A stretch of DNA of 64,000 nt, taken from positions 682,001 through 746,000 of the forward strand of contig NZ_LPUX01000053.1 in the NCBI RefSeq assembly GCF_001651865.1, read 5' to 3'. Both the position numbers and the translations under genes were made by a program. Shown in pieces: positions 7,710-15,994 of the stretch. This DNA is from Sinorhizobium glycinis (GTDB taxonomy: Bacteria > Pseudomonadota > Alphaproteobacteria > Rhizobiales > Rhizobiaceae). Position 1 is the first letter of the stretch. Each line of letters opens with the position of its first letter. The notes below the pieces were generated by a model, which had not been told where the DNA came from, did no database searches, and saw only the letters and a program-made list of their open reading frames with translations.

Positions 7710-9005
7710 TCACAGCCCCGCCGGCTTCGGACCCCCATAGGCCCAGTCGAGAAGTTCGACCGTGTGCAGGATCGGGATCGCCGTTCCGCTGGCGATCTGC
7801 GTGATGCAGCCGATATTGCCGGTCGCGATCACATTCGGCTTGGTTGCTTCGATGTTCCGCACCTTGCGGTCCTTGAGCTTCGCCGAGATCTCCGGCTGCA
7901 GGATGCTGTAGGTGCCGGCCGAGCCGCAACAGAGATGGCCTTCCGCCGGTTCGCGAACCGCAAAGCCTGCGCGCTTCAGAAGCTGCTTCGGCGCGAGCGT
8001 GATCTTCTGTCCGTGCTGCATCGAGCAGGCAGAGTGATAGGCCACCGTCAGGCCGCGCGGGACCCGCTCGGGCAGGTCCAGTCCCGCCAGATACTCGGTT
8101 ATGTCCTTTGCAAGTGCAGACACCTTGGCCGCCTTCTCCGCGTAGGCCGGATCCAGCCGCAGCATGTGCCCATAATCCTTGATCATCGTGCCGCAGCCGG
8201 ATGCGGTAATGACGATCGCGTCGAGCCCATCCTCCTCGGCAGCCTTCAGCCAGATATCGATATTGCGGCGGGCGGCATCCAGCGCCTGCTCCTCTCGCCC
8301 CATGTGATGGACCAGGGCGCCGCAGCAGCCCTCGCCCGCGGACACGACGACTTCAATGCCCTGCCCGGTGAGCAGCCGGATGGTCGCCTCGTTGATCTCC
8401 GGCCTCAATACCGGCTGGGCGCATCCGGTAAGCAGCGCGACACGGCCGCGCGGCGTTCCCTTGGCGGCGTAAACGGCTGCCCTCGCCCCGTCCGACGCCG
8501 TGGGCACCGCGCGGGGTGCTAGGTCGAGCATGACGCCGAAGGTCCTGAGCCAGGGAACCCGCTTCAGCAGGCCCGCCAAGGGTCGTGCAAGCCTCGCCGC
8601 CCGGAGCGCCAGCCTGAAGCGCGAAGGATAAGGCAAGGTCGCGGCAATGACGGAGCGGGCAAAACGGTCCTTGAGCGGTCGCTTGTACGTCTTCTCGATG
8701 TGGACACGGGCATGATCGACCAGGTGCATATAATCGACGCCCGACGGGCAGGTGGTCATGCAGGAAAGGCAGGAGAGGCAGCGATCGATATGGGTGACGG
8801 TCTCGGCATCGGCCGCCCGCCCGTTCTCGAGCATATCCTTGATGAGATAGATCCGCCCGCGCGGACTGTCGAGTTCGTCGCCAAGCAGCACATAGGTCGG
8901 ACAGGTGGCGGTGCAGAAGCCGCAATGGACGCATTTGCGCAGGATCTTTTCAGATTCGGCGACATGCGGGTCGGCAAGTTGCTCTGGGGAGAAATTTGTC
9001 TGCAA
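7710..9005 (-). CDS. glcF: Glycolate oxidase iron-sulfur subunit
   Basis: The electron-transfer subunit of membrane-associated glycolate oxidase (GlcDEF), which converts glycolate to glyoxylate. The 431-residue protein carries two [4Fe-4S] ferredoxin motifs: CVHCGFCTATCP near residue 25 and CLSCLSCMTTCP near residue 75. It also has two CCG-type cysteine-rich domains: LLTGCAQPVLRP with GEGCCGALVHHMG, and YHSACSMQHG with HLCCGSAGTYS. It is the last gene of the minus-strand run glcD-glcE-small membrane gene-glcF. The start codon at 9005 (MQTNFSPEQLADPHV) follows the frameshifted small gene by 59 bases. Confidence 0.95.
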   Translation of the reverse strand: MQTNFSPEQLADPHVAESEKILRKCVHCGFCTATCPTYVLLGDELDSPRGRIYLIKDMLENGRAADAETVTHIDRCLSCLSCMTTCPSGVDYMHLVDHARVHIEKTYKRPLKDRFARSVIAATLPYPSRFRLALRAARLARPLAGLLKRVPWLRTFGVMLDLAPRAVPTASDGARAAVYAAKGTPRGRVALLTGCAQPVLRPEINEATIRLLTGQGIEVVVSAGEGCCGALVHHMGREEQALDAARRNIDIWLKAAEEDGLDAIVITASGCGTMIKDYGHMLRLDPAYAEKAAKVSALAKDITEYLAGLDLPERVPRGLTVAYHSACSMQHGQKITLAPKQLLKRAGFAVREPAEGHLCCGSAGTYSILQPEISAKLKDRKVRNIEATKPNVIATGNIGCITQIASGTAIPILHTVELLDWAYGGPKPAGL

Positions 9006-9064
9006 CCGGGTACTCCACTCTCAATTCACGGCGGCGGTTCTCGCGGCGGCCAGGCCGCGACGCG

Positions 9065-9446
9065 CTAGACCAGCCAGCTTTCGGGATCGGTGATCGGCTC
9101 CTCGCGGGCCGCCTTCTGAAGCCCGATGACGCAGTGCACGACGATCCAGACCGCCGTCGCGACGAACCCGAGCACGCCGATAAGCAATACGGACAGAAGC
9201 GCCGAGATGACGGCGAACAGCAGGGCCATCCAGAAGGTGCGGATCGCCCAGATATAGTGCGTCCTCGCCCAGCCGCCATCCTTGTCCCCGGTTGAGATAG
9301 GCAAGCACGATGCCGACGAGCGGGGTGATCGCTACGGCGAAACCGACCAGATAAAGCAGGTAGATGATCTGGATGTTGACCTTGCCCGGCTCCAACCAGC
9401 GATCGGTGTCACGAGAAAGCGGCGTCTGCGGACCCGGATCACTCAT
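9065..9446 (-). pseudogene. Small integral membrane protein gene in glc operon, frameshifted
   Basis: A DUF4870-like small membrane protein broken between two frames. The first frame from 9446 reads MSDPGPQTPLSRDTDRWLEP and then a helix, IIYLLYLVGFAVAITPLVGIVLAYLN. The second frame, ending at 9065, reads DGGWARTHYIWAIRTFWMALL and two further helices, ending DPESWLV. They meet at four C on the plus strand (9286-9289; G on the coding strand). Removing one base gives the continuous segment YLNRDKDGGWARTHY and a 126-residue protein. It may be a real lesion, a strain difference or a base-calling error. The conserved place between glcE and glcF suggests a role with the oxidase, but none is known to me. 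Confidence 0.7.
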
Positions 9447-9497
9447 CGAATTCTCCTTTCGCGTCTCGGCTCGGCTTGCGGCGGCGCCCGCCTCCGA

Positions 9498-10706
9498 TCA
9501 GGCGGCGGCCAACCGGCCCGGGTTGAAGATCCGCGCCGGATCGAACGAGGCACGCACGCGTTCGCTGAGTTGCGCCACGGCCGCAGCCTGCGGTTCGAAG
9601 GCCGGTATCCGGGCGTGCGCTTCGCCGTCGGCGCGGACAAGCGTCGCATGACCCCCGCCTAGCGCGCGCACGTACCGGCGTACGAGTTCAGCCTCGGACT
9701 CAGCTTCCATTCGCAGCCAGACAAGTCCGCCCTGCCAATCGTAGAATGCATCGACACCCGCCTGAAGACGCAGCGCGGCAACGAGCTGGTGCCCCGCGGA
9801 CGGGGCGACCGAGACACGCCAGAGCGGCCTCGCGGTGCCGTCGGCATAAGGCTTAACGTTGCGGATCTCGGCCCAGAGCATCTTCGTCTGCCCGGCGTCC
9901 AGTTGCGAGCCGGGGCCGAAGCGCGACAGCGCCGCAACGAGCTTTTCGGCGCGCATCGCCACCGACTCCGGCACGCCCTCGAGCCTGAGCACCGTTGCCG
10001 CCCCCGCGGGCAGCGCGCCATCGATGAAGCGGCCTCGCACGCTTTCCGGCAGATGCGCAGCACCCGAGACCTCCACCGGCTGGGCCATCGCCTCGGCCAT
10101 GACCGCGGCGGCCTCGGCATCGTTGAGACCAGAAATGACGACGGTCGCGGCGGCCGGCGGGATCGGCAGGACCTTGAATGTTACTTCCGTCAGAATTCCG
10201 AGCGTCCCGTAGGAGCCCGCCATCAGCTTTACGAGATCGAGCCCGGTGACGTTTTTCATGACGCGGCCGCCGGCCTTGATCAGTTCGCCTCGGCCATTGA
10301 CGAAACGCACGCCGAGCAGGCTGTCGCGGGCGGCTCCGGCAACATAGCGGCGAGGCCCGGAGACATTGGCCGCGAAGACCCCGCCGATCGTCGGCTCGCC
10401 CGCCGTTCCGAAGATCGGGCGATGGTCCATCGGTTCGAAGGACAGCATCTGGCCATTGGCCGCGAGCGCTGCCTCGATCTCGGCAAGCGGCGTTCCGGCA
10501 AGCGCGCTCATGGTCATCTCCGCCGGATTGTGGGTGACGATGCCGGAAAGACGCCGCGTCGAAAGCGTCCGGTCGGCCCGCACGGGATTGCCGAGCCCCG
10601 AGCGCGTCCCGCCGCCGACGATGGCAAGCGTGACGCGCTCGGCGGCTGCGGAGCGCACCACGGAGGCGATCCCCTCCTCGCTTGCCGGTTCGAAATGGAC
10701 GATCAT
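9498..10706 (-). CDS. glcE: Glycolate oxidase FAD-binding subunit GlcE
   Basis: Second flavin-binding subunit of glycolate oxidase. The 402-residue protein opens MIVHFEPASEEGIASVVRSA and has the PCMH-type FAD-binding core IVGGGTRSGLGNPV (about 30-43), GTAGEPTIGGVFAANVSGPRR (about 105-125), and RDSLLGVRFVNGRGELIKAGGRVMKNVTGLDLVKLM. It is shorter than GlcD, as usual, with a reduced C-terminal domain ending in SFDPARIFNPGRLA. The ATG at 10706 overlaps the glcD stop by four bases (ATGA), which settles the start against an upstream in-frame candidate at 10757. Confidence 0.94.
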   Translation of the reverse strand: MIVHFEPASEEGIASVVRSAAAERVTLAIVGGGTRSGLGNPVRADRTLSTRRLSGIVTHNPAEMTMSALAGTPLAEIEAALAANGQMLSFEPMDHRPIFGTAGEPTIGGVFAANVSGPRRYVAGAARDSLLGVRFVNGRGELIKAGGRVMKNVTGLDLVKLMAGSYGTLGILTEVTFKVLPIPPAAATVVISGLNDAEAAAVMAEAMAQPVEVSGAAHLPESVRGRFIDGALPAGAATVLRLEGVPESVAMRAEKLVAALSRFGPGSQLDAGQTKMLWAEIRNVKPYADGTARPLWRVSVAPSAGHQLVAALRLQAGVDAFYDWQGGLVWLRMEAESEAELVRRYVRALGGGHATLVRADGEAHARIPAFEPQAAAVAQLSERVRASFDPARIFNPGRLAAA

Positions 10707-12142
10707 GCCGCAGGCCGTCCTTCGAGCGGAAATACTTTCGAGGGATTCAGAAGCCATTGCGGATCGAAGGCCGCGCGCACCGCCATCTGCTGATCGAGAT
10801 CGTTCTTACTGTACTGATGCCGCATCAGGTCGCGCTTCTCGATGCCGACCCCGTGCTCGCCCGTCAGGCAACCACCCGCATCGACGCAGAGCTTCAGGAT
10901 GTCGTTGCCGGCCGCCTCCGCGCGGGCAGCGTCCTTCGGATCGTTGATGTTGTAGAGGATGAGCGGATGCATGTTACCGTCTCCGGCATGGAAGACATTG
11001 GCGACGCGCAGCCCGTAGCTCGCGACGATCTCGCCGGTCCGGCGCAGTACATGGGAGAGTTGGCTGAGCGGGACCGTGCCGTCCATGCAGATATAGTCCG
11101 CGACCCGGCCCGTGGCGCCGAAGGCGGATTTCCGGCCCTTCCAGATCAGAGCCGCCTCGAGCGCCGATTGCGACTCCTTGACCGTTATGACGCCATGGCG
11201 CCGGGCGATCTCGATGATGCCGCGGAGCATCGCCTCCATCTCCGCCTCGGACCCTTCGACCTCGACGATCAGCAGGGCCTCGACGTCGAGCGGATAGCCG
11301 GCATGGGCGAAGGCCTCGCAGATCTCGATCGCCGGCCTGTCCATGAATTCGATCGCCACCGGGATGATGCCCGATCCGATGATATCGGCGACGCAGGAAC
11401 CGGCCGCCTCCGACGAGGCGAAGCCGAAGAGGACGGGACGCGCCCCCTCGGGCTTGGCGATCAGCCGCACCGTCGCCTCGGTGACGATGCCGAGCTGGCC
11501 CTCCGAGCCGCAGACGAGGCCGAGCAGATCGTAGCCTGCCGCATCGAGCCCCTTGCCGCCGAGTTCGATCACCGTGCCGTCGAAGAGCACCATCTTGACG
11601 CCCAACAGGTTGTTGGTCGTCACCCCGTATTTCAGGCAATGGGCGCCGCCGGAATTCATGCCGATATTGCCGCCGATCGTGCAGGCGAGCTGCGAACTCG
11701 GATCGGGCGCATAGAAGAACCCTTCGGCGCTTACCGCCTCGGAAATGTTGAGGTTGGTGACGCCCGCCTCTACCGTCGCCGTCCGGTTGAAGAGGTCGAC
11801 GTCGAGAATGCGCGACATCTTCGAGAGGCCGACGACGATCGCGTCCTCCTGCGGGATAGCGCCCCCGGAGAGCGAGGTGCCAGCCCCACGCGGCACGACC
11901 GGGATCCCGTAGCGGCTGCAATACTTGAGAACGGCGGAGACCTGGTCGGTCGTTTCCGGCAGGACGACGGCCAGCGGCAGGCGGCGATAGGCAAGAAACG
12001 CATCCGTCTCGAAGGGCTTCAGCCCCCGCTCGTCGCTGATCAGGCAGCCTTCCGGCAAGAGCTCGGCGAGGTCCGCGATGATTTCCCGCCGGCGGTCGAG
12101 GACGGCCTGCCTGGGCTTCAGGAACCCGATCGTCTCCGGCAT
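10703..12142 (-). CDS. glcD: Glycolate oxidase catalytic FAD subunit GlcD
   Basis: The 2-hydroxyacid-oxidising flavoprotein subunit of glycolate oxidase. Its 479 residues show the FAD_binding_4 domain (VVPRGAGTSLSGGAIP near 80; FYAPDPSSQLACTIGGNIGMNSGG near 130; GYDLLGLVCGSEGQLGIVTEATV) and the FAD-oxidase C domain with NVFHAGDGNMHPLILY and CLTGEHGVGIEKRDLM. The start at 12142 is preceded by GGAGGAG at about six bases, a strong ribosome site; the frame stays open upstream to 12307 but through repeat sequence. It is the first gene of glcDEF. A palindrome lies 26-50 bases upstream of the start and is described separately. Confidence 0.96.
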   Translation of the reverse strand: MPETIGFLKPRQAVLDRRREIIADLAELLPEGCLISDERGLKPFETDAFLAYRRLPLAVVLPETTDQVSAVLKYCSRYGIPVVPRGAGTSLSGGAIPQEDAIVVGLSKMSRILDVDLFNRTATVEAGVTNLNISEAVSAEGFFYAPDPSSQLACTIGGNIGMNSGGAHCLKYGVTTNNLLGVKMVLFDGTVIELGGKGLDAAGYDLLGLVCGSEGQLGIVTEATVRLIAKPEGARPVLFGFASSEAAGSCVADIIGSGIIPVAIEFMDRPAIEICEAFAHAGYPLDVEALLIVEVEGSEAEMEAMLRGIIEIARRHGVITVKESQSALEAALIWKGRKSAFGATGRVADYICMDGTVPLSQLSHVLRRTGEIVASYGLRVANVFHAGDGNMHPLILYNINDPKDAARAEAAGNDILKLCVDAGGCLTGEHGVGIEKRDLMRHQYSKNDLDQQMAVRAAFDPQWLLNPSKVFPLEGRPAA

Positions 12143-12167
12143 GAACTCCTCCAACCAACGCGCCACC

Positions 12168-12192
12168 AAGTGGTATGTTTTATTTACCACCA
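12168..12192. promoter_or_regulatory. Putative operator upstream of glcD
   Basis: GTGGTA (12170-12175) and TACCAC (12185-12190) form a perfect inverted repeat with a nine-base AT-rich spacer, 26-50 bases before the glcD start. Its outer geometry (AAGTGG, 13 bases, CCAC) matches the palindrome upstream of the FadR-type regulator at 14781-14805. This suggests that one transcription factor reads both sites. Confidence 0.5.
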
Positions 12193-12250
12193 GAGTGGCA
12201 AGAGGGGAAGCACGGGCGGTTCCCGCCTGTTCTCCGCGTCTCAACCTCTT

Positions 12251-12422
12251 ACTGCATGTTTCCTTAAATCGTAGCCGATTTAAGGATAAAAACATGCAGT
12301 AATTCAAGGTGCTACAGCGTCCTTTGTGCGTCTGATAAGACGCACGGCGCTGTAGAATCGATCACGTTTATGACTCGGAATCTTAGAGCATCTTGTCCGC
12401 TTTGTGAAAGCGGAATGCTCTA
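12251..12422. repeat. Three consecutive rhizobial palindromic repeats
   Basis: Three inverted repeats lie in the glcD/LysR divergent intergenic region. (a) 12251-12300 has arms ACTGCATGTTT and AAACATGCAGT with an inner CCTTAAATCG/CGATTTAAGG stem. (b) 12312-12355 has outer arms CTACAGCG/CGCTGTAG and an inner GCGTCT/AGACGC stem. (c) 12384-12422 has outer arms TAGAGCAT/ATGCTCTA and inner TCCGCTTT/AAAGCGGA. Such modular palindromes are typical of rhizobial intergenic mosaic elements. The 338-base gap therefore holds repeats and the glcD operator but no gene. Confidence 0.8.
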
Positions 12423-12479
12423 TGAGGGGCATTCAGCAACTGCTAATCGTCTCTTCGTTTTTGGTAACAACGGCCGGAA

Positions 12480-13379
12480 TTGATGACGAATCTTGGCGAT
12501 CTCGAAGTGTTCGCGCGCGTGGTTTCCACCGGCAGCATGTCCGCGGCCGCACGCGCACTCGGCCTCTCCGCGGCGGTGATCTCCAAGCGCGTCAAGCGGC
12601 TCGAGGAGAGGCTCGGCACGCGCCTCCTGCAGCGCACGACGCGACAGGTCTCACTGACGGAAGCCGGCCAGGGCTTCTATGACCGCGTCCTCGGTGTCCT
12701 CGCCGGGATTGAGGAGGCGGAGGCCTATACTTCGGGCCGTTCGTCGCAGGCTCAGGGGACGCTGCGCATCACGGCGCCCACCTCGTTCGGACGCATGCAT
12801 ATAGCGCCGCATCTGACCGGCTTCATGAAGGACCATCCGGACCTGAAGCTCCATATCGTGCTGAGCGACGAGTTCAGCGACATCGTTGCCGACGGCTTCG
12901 ACCTCGCCATTCGGATCGGCGAACTCAGTGATTCGAGCCTCGTCGCCCGCAAGCTCGCGCCGGTCCGTCGCCTTCTCTGCGCGGCACCGGCCTACATCGC
13001 CCGGCACGGCGCGCCCAAGGAGATCGGCGACCTTGCCCAGCATATCTGCCTGCCGGCGCATAACAACGAGAGCTGGAAGCTGGAGGGCCCGGGCGGTTCG
13101 CTCGCCTACCGTCCGGAGGGACCGCTCGTCACCAATTCGTCGGAGATCATCCGCGAAGCGGTGATCGCCGGAGTGGGCATCGCGCTCCGCTCGACCTGGG
13201 ACGTCAGCACGGAACTGCGCGACGGGCGGCTGTTGCAGATCCTGCCCGAATGGGAAGGATCGCACAAGCTGACGCTCTCGGCCGTGTATCCGAGCCGGCA
13301 GTTTCTGCCCGCCAAAGTGCGGCTGTTCGTCGATTACCTCACCGCCCTCTATGGCCCCGTTCCCTACTGGGAACAGTAA
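12480..13379 (+). CDS. LysR-family transcriptional regulator
   Basis: A 299-residue regulator with an N-terminal winged helix-turn-helix (LEVFARVVSTGSMSAAARALGLSAAVISKRVKRLEERLGTRLLQRTTRQVSLTEAG, about 7-65) and a LysR substrate-binding domain (GTLRITAPTSFGRMHIAPHL onward). The domain resembles the subgroup that includes AaeR and DmlR-type activators. It is transcribed away from glcDEF across a repeat-containing spacer, so it may control glycolate oxidase, although a palindrome match points to the FadR-type gene at 14836 instead. The first two codons are both ATG (12480 and 12483). It ends 17 bases from the convergent DUF3422 gene. Confidence 0.9.
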   Translation: MMTNLGDLEVFARVVSTGSMSAAARALGLSAAVISKRVKRLEERLGTRLLQRTTRQVSLTEAGQGFYDRVLGVLAGIEEAEAYTSGRSSQAQGTLRITAPTSFGRMHIAPHLTGFMKDHPDLKLHIVLSDEFSDIVADGFDLAIRIGELSDSSLVARKLAPVRRLLCAAPAYIARHGAPKEIGDLAQHICLPAHNNESWKLEGPGGSLAYRPEGPLVTNSSEIIREAVIAGVGIALRSTWDVSTELRDGRLLQILPEWEGSHKLTLSAVYPSRQFLPAKVRLFVDYLTALYGPVPYWEQ

Positions 13380-13396
13380 TCCGGCAAATAGCGCCG

Positions 13397-14692
13397 CTAT
13401 TTGTGGGCGCTTTCCTCGTGGTGGCGGCGAATGCGGCGGACCACCAGCCAGACGCCGAGAACCGCGACAGGCACGGCAAGGCCGGTCAGTACACCGGGGT
13501 CGACCGGGATCTCGTGGCTTACCGCCTTGGCGAGATAGCCGAACAACCCGACGACATAATAAGAGATCGCCGCAACCGAGAGGCCCTCGACGGTCTGCTG
13601 GAGGCGAAGCTGCAGTTTCGCCCGGCGGTCCATCGAGTTGAGCAGCGCGCTGTTCTGCCGTTCCAGTTCGACATCGATCCAGCTTCTCAGCAGCGCCGTT
13701 GCGCGGGCGAGCTTGCGCGACAGATTGGCCTGCCGTTCCTCGACCGACTGGCAGGTGCGCATCGCCGGCGCCAGTCGGCGTTCGAGGAAGGTGCCTATCG
13801 TCTCATAGCCGGGCACCGGCATTTCGGAGAGCGTGCGGATGCGTTCCTGGACGATACCGTAATAGGCGCGGCTTGCGCCGAAGCGATAGAGGCTGAGCGC
13901 AGCACCGGCTTCGAGGTCGGCGGCAAGCCGGGTGATCTCCGCCAGCATCTCGTCCGCTTCCTCGCGGACGTTCTCCTTCATCCGTTGGGTGACGCCAGTC
14001 AGGCCATCCTCGGTCCGGCGGATTTCCGGCGACAGCGACTGCGCCAGCGGCAGTCCGAGCATGGCAAGGGTGCGGTAGGTCTCGATGTCGAGCAGGCGCT
14101 GGATGAGAGCCCCCGTGCCCGCCTCCGTCAGGCCCCGGTCGAGGATGAGGATCTGGGTGAGACCATCGCCGTTCTGCCGGAAGTCGGTCAGCAGTACCGC
14201 CTGGCCGTTCTTTGTCTCGCTGTAACAAAGGCTTGTCGGATCGAAGGCCTTGATCGCCTCGCGTGCTTCCGGCGTATCCGGACGGATTTCCAGGCGAATC
14301 CCGGAAATCAGCAGGCCCGGCGGAGAGAAACCGTCGCCGAAAGGATGGATCGGCACCTCGCCGCCGAAGCGTTCCGGCGCCGGCGCGTCCCAGAAATAGG
14401 TGGAGAACTCGGTGTGGCGCTCCCAGCGCAACGTCCCCTGCCCCCAGGCCATGGCGTGGTGGTTGGCATCGCGACCGGGCGGCGCGATGCCGCGCGAGCG
14501 CGACAGTTCCGAGAGCACGGCATGGTCGACGATGGAGCCGCCTTCGGTGATGAAGGCGAGCTGAAAAATGACGCGCGGCGTCGACACCAGCGCATAGGGT
14601 CGAGAATGAACTTCGCCGAGCACCTGGGCGCGCAAGGGCGCCGCCGGAAATCCAAAGCTTGCCTTCGCCATGAAGCGTTTCATCCCCCTCAC
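13397..14692 (-). CDS. DUF3422 family membrane-anchored protein
   Basis: A 431-residue protein of the DUF3422 family, function unknown. The conserved N-terminal part contains GEVHSRPYALVSTPRVIFQLAF and then HHAMAWGQGTLRWERHTEFSTYFW. A long helical section follows, with coiled-coil character around 300-370 (SVEERQANLSRKLARATALLRS). Two membrane helices close the protein (VEGLSVAAISYYVVGLFGYLAKAV and VLTGLAVPVAVLGVWLVVRRI), leaving a short basic tail. The start is uncertain: GTG at 14692, ATG at 14683 or ATG at 14671 all fit, with AGGGGG just before the second. A 19-base palindrome (CAAATAGCG and CGCTATTTG) overlaps its stop. Confidence 0.88.
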   Translation of the reverse strand: MRGMKRFMAKASFGFPAAPLRAQVLGEVHSRPYALVSTPRVIFQLAFITEGGSIVDHAVLSELSRSRGIAPPGRDANHHAMAWGQGTLRWERHTEFSTYFWDAPAPERFGGEVPIHPFGDGFSPPGLLISGIRLEIRPDTPEAREAIKAFDPTSLCYSETKNGQAVLLTDFRQNGDGLTQILILDRGLTEAGTGALIQRLLDIETYRTLAMLGLPLAQSLSPEIRRTEDGLTGVTQRMKENVREEADEMLAEITRLAADLEAGAALSLYRFGASRAYYGIVQERIRTLSEMPVPGYETIGTFLERRLAPAMRTCQSVEERQANLSRKLARATALLRSWIDVELERQNSALLNSMDRRAKLQLRLQQTVEGLSVAAISYYVVGLFGYLAKAVSHEIPVDPGVLTGLAVPVAVLGVWLVVRRIRRHHEESAHK

Positions 14693-14780
14693 GCGTTCAT
14701 CACCTTTTTCTTATCAACCGGGGGCGCAAAGAGAACAGGACGCATTGACGCAGCTTGACTTTTAGCAGCCGCATCTCGGC

Positions 14781-14805
14781 AAGTGGACAATCGATTTGAC
14801 CACTT
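14781..14805. promoter_or_regulatory. Putative autoregulatory operator of the FadR-type gene
   Basis: A near-perfect 25-base palindrome: AAGTGG (14781-14786) with CCACTT (14800-14805), extended inward by CAA (14788-14790) and TTG (14796-14798). It lies about 30-75 bases before the possible starts of the GntR/FadR-family gene, the usual place for an autoregulatory site. The same AAGTGG-N13-CCAC geometry occurs upstream of glcD. Confidence 0.5.
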
Positions 14806-14835
14806 CATGGGGCCTGCTAGATTGCCGCCGATGGC

Positions 14836-15672
14836 GTGAGCGGGAAGAAACAAGCATTTCCGTATCCCGGGAGATTTGCCGTGACCGAAGACCAGAGCGA
14901 CCTCTACGCGCGCATCAGCCACAGCCGCACCGCGGACGAGGTCGTTCAGCAGATCGAACTCCTGATTCTGGAGGGCGTGCTGCGTGATGGGGATAGGTTG
15001 CCGGGCGAGCGGGATCTGTCGAAGAGGTTGGACGTGTCGCGGCCGATCCTGCGCGAGGCGCTCAAGGAACTGGAAACGCGCGGGCTGCTCGAAAGCCGCC
15101 ACGGAGGCGGCACCTTTGTCGCCGACGTCGTCGGCCAGATCTTCTCGAAACCGCTGATCGAGCTCATCGGCCGTCACCACAAGGCAACGCAGGATTATCT
15201 TGAATACCGGCGCGAACTGGAGGGACTGACGGCGGAACTTGCCGCGACGCGTGCCACGGACTTTGACCGCGACCTTCTTACCCGCGTCATCGAGCGGATG
15301 CGCGGGGCACATGCCAGCGGCAATTTCGACGACGAGCTCGAAGCAGACGTCGAGCTGCACAACGCGATCGGCGAAAGCGCGCACAACATCATCCTGCTGC
15401 ACACGCTGAGGGCCTGCTATCGGCTCCTGACCCAGGGCATCTTCTTTCATCGCAGCTCGGTCTTCGGCGCACCGGGCGCGCGCGACCGGCTGCTTGCCCA
15501 GCACGAGGCGATCTACGCCGCCATCATGGCGCGCGACCCCGGGGCCGCCAAGGCTGCCGCACAAGACCATATCGACTTCGTCGCCGCCGCGGCGCGCGAT
15601 GCGGAGCGCAGCGGCGAGTGGGCCCGCATCGCGCGACTGCGCCTGCAACAACGTGACCGCGCCGGCTCCTAA
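14836..15672 (+). CDS. GntR-family regulator, FadR subfamily (FCD domain)
   Basis: A 278-residue regulator of the type that senses small organic acids (LldR/PdhR/GlcC group). The winged helix domain spans about 30-95 (ADEVVQQIELLILEGVLRDGDRLPGERDLSKRLDVSRPILREALKELETRGLLE, then RHGGGTFV). The all-helical FCD ligand domain follows, with metal-binding-type residues in ADVELHNAI and HEAIYAAIMARD. Two starts are plausible: GTG at 14836 and GTG at 14881; the second trims a 15-residue leader. A 25-base palindrome upstream is probably its own operator and matches one before glcD, so glycolate or a related 2-hydroxyacid is a possible ligand. That link is inference. Confidence 0.88.
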   Translation: MSGKKQAFPYPGRFAVTEDQSDLYARISHSRTADEVVQQIELLILEGVLRDGDRLPGERDLSKRLDVSRPILREALKELETRGLLESRHGGGTFVADVVGQIFSKPLIELIGRHHKATQDYLEYRRELEGLTAELAATRATDFDRDLLTRVIERMRGAHASGNFDDELEADVELHNAIGESAHNIILLHTLRACYRLLTQGIFFHRSSVFGAPGARDRLLAQHEAIYAAIMARDPGAAKAAAQDHIDFVAAAARDAERSGEWARIARLRLQQRDRAGS

Positions 15673-15994
15673 AGCGCGTCGCGATCAAACGGGTTCACGC
15701 GACGCGCTTTAGGTCTTTGTCTTTATCCATGTCGTTGTTCCAAAGCGCTGCACACTTCTGGGCGACATGCATCAGGCGCAAGGCCGGCTTTTCCAGGTGG
15801 TGCGCCGCTCGAGGTTTCCAATGTGAAGTGAATGCGACCCGCAATGCCGTTTTCTGGCAAGCGGCGCGCGGAAGCATTACATGTATTCGCAACGGCGTTC
15901 CGCTCACGGAACCGCAACGCACTTTATCGGTTATTGATCGGCGGGCGTCATTTACACGCAAGTCAGGCGCGCCATAATTTTCGAATGTCTGGTT
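15671..15994. repeat. Rhizobial repeat and otherwise empty intergenic region
   Basis: AAAGCGCGTCGCG (15671-15683) pairs with CGCGACGCGCTTT (15698-15710), a 13-base inverted repeat overlapping the regulator's stop and probably acting as a terminator. The next stretch, to about 15775 (CAAAGCGCTGCACACTTCTG and GGCGACATGCATCAGG), resembles the common companion module of rhizobial mosaic repeats. From there to 15994 I see no convincing gene; an open frame at 15717-15977 starts inside the repeat and looks accidental. Confidence 0.65.

Noticed and set aside
13385-13403. Palindrome CAAATAGCG-C-CGCTATTTG considered as a terminator
   Set aside because: A one-base loop cannot form a normal RNA hairpin and there is no U-run. 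It remains only a palindrome between convergent genes.
15717-15977. 86-codon open frame downstream of the FadR-type gene
   Set aside because: It begins inside a rhizobial repeat module and has no family pattern or ribosome site.
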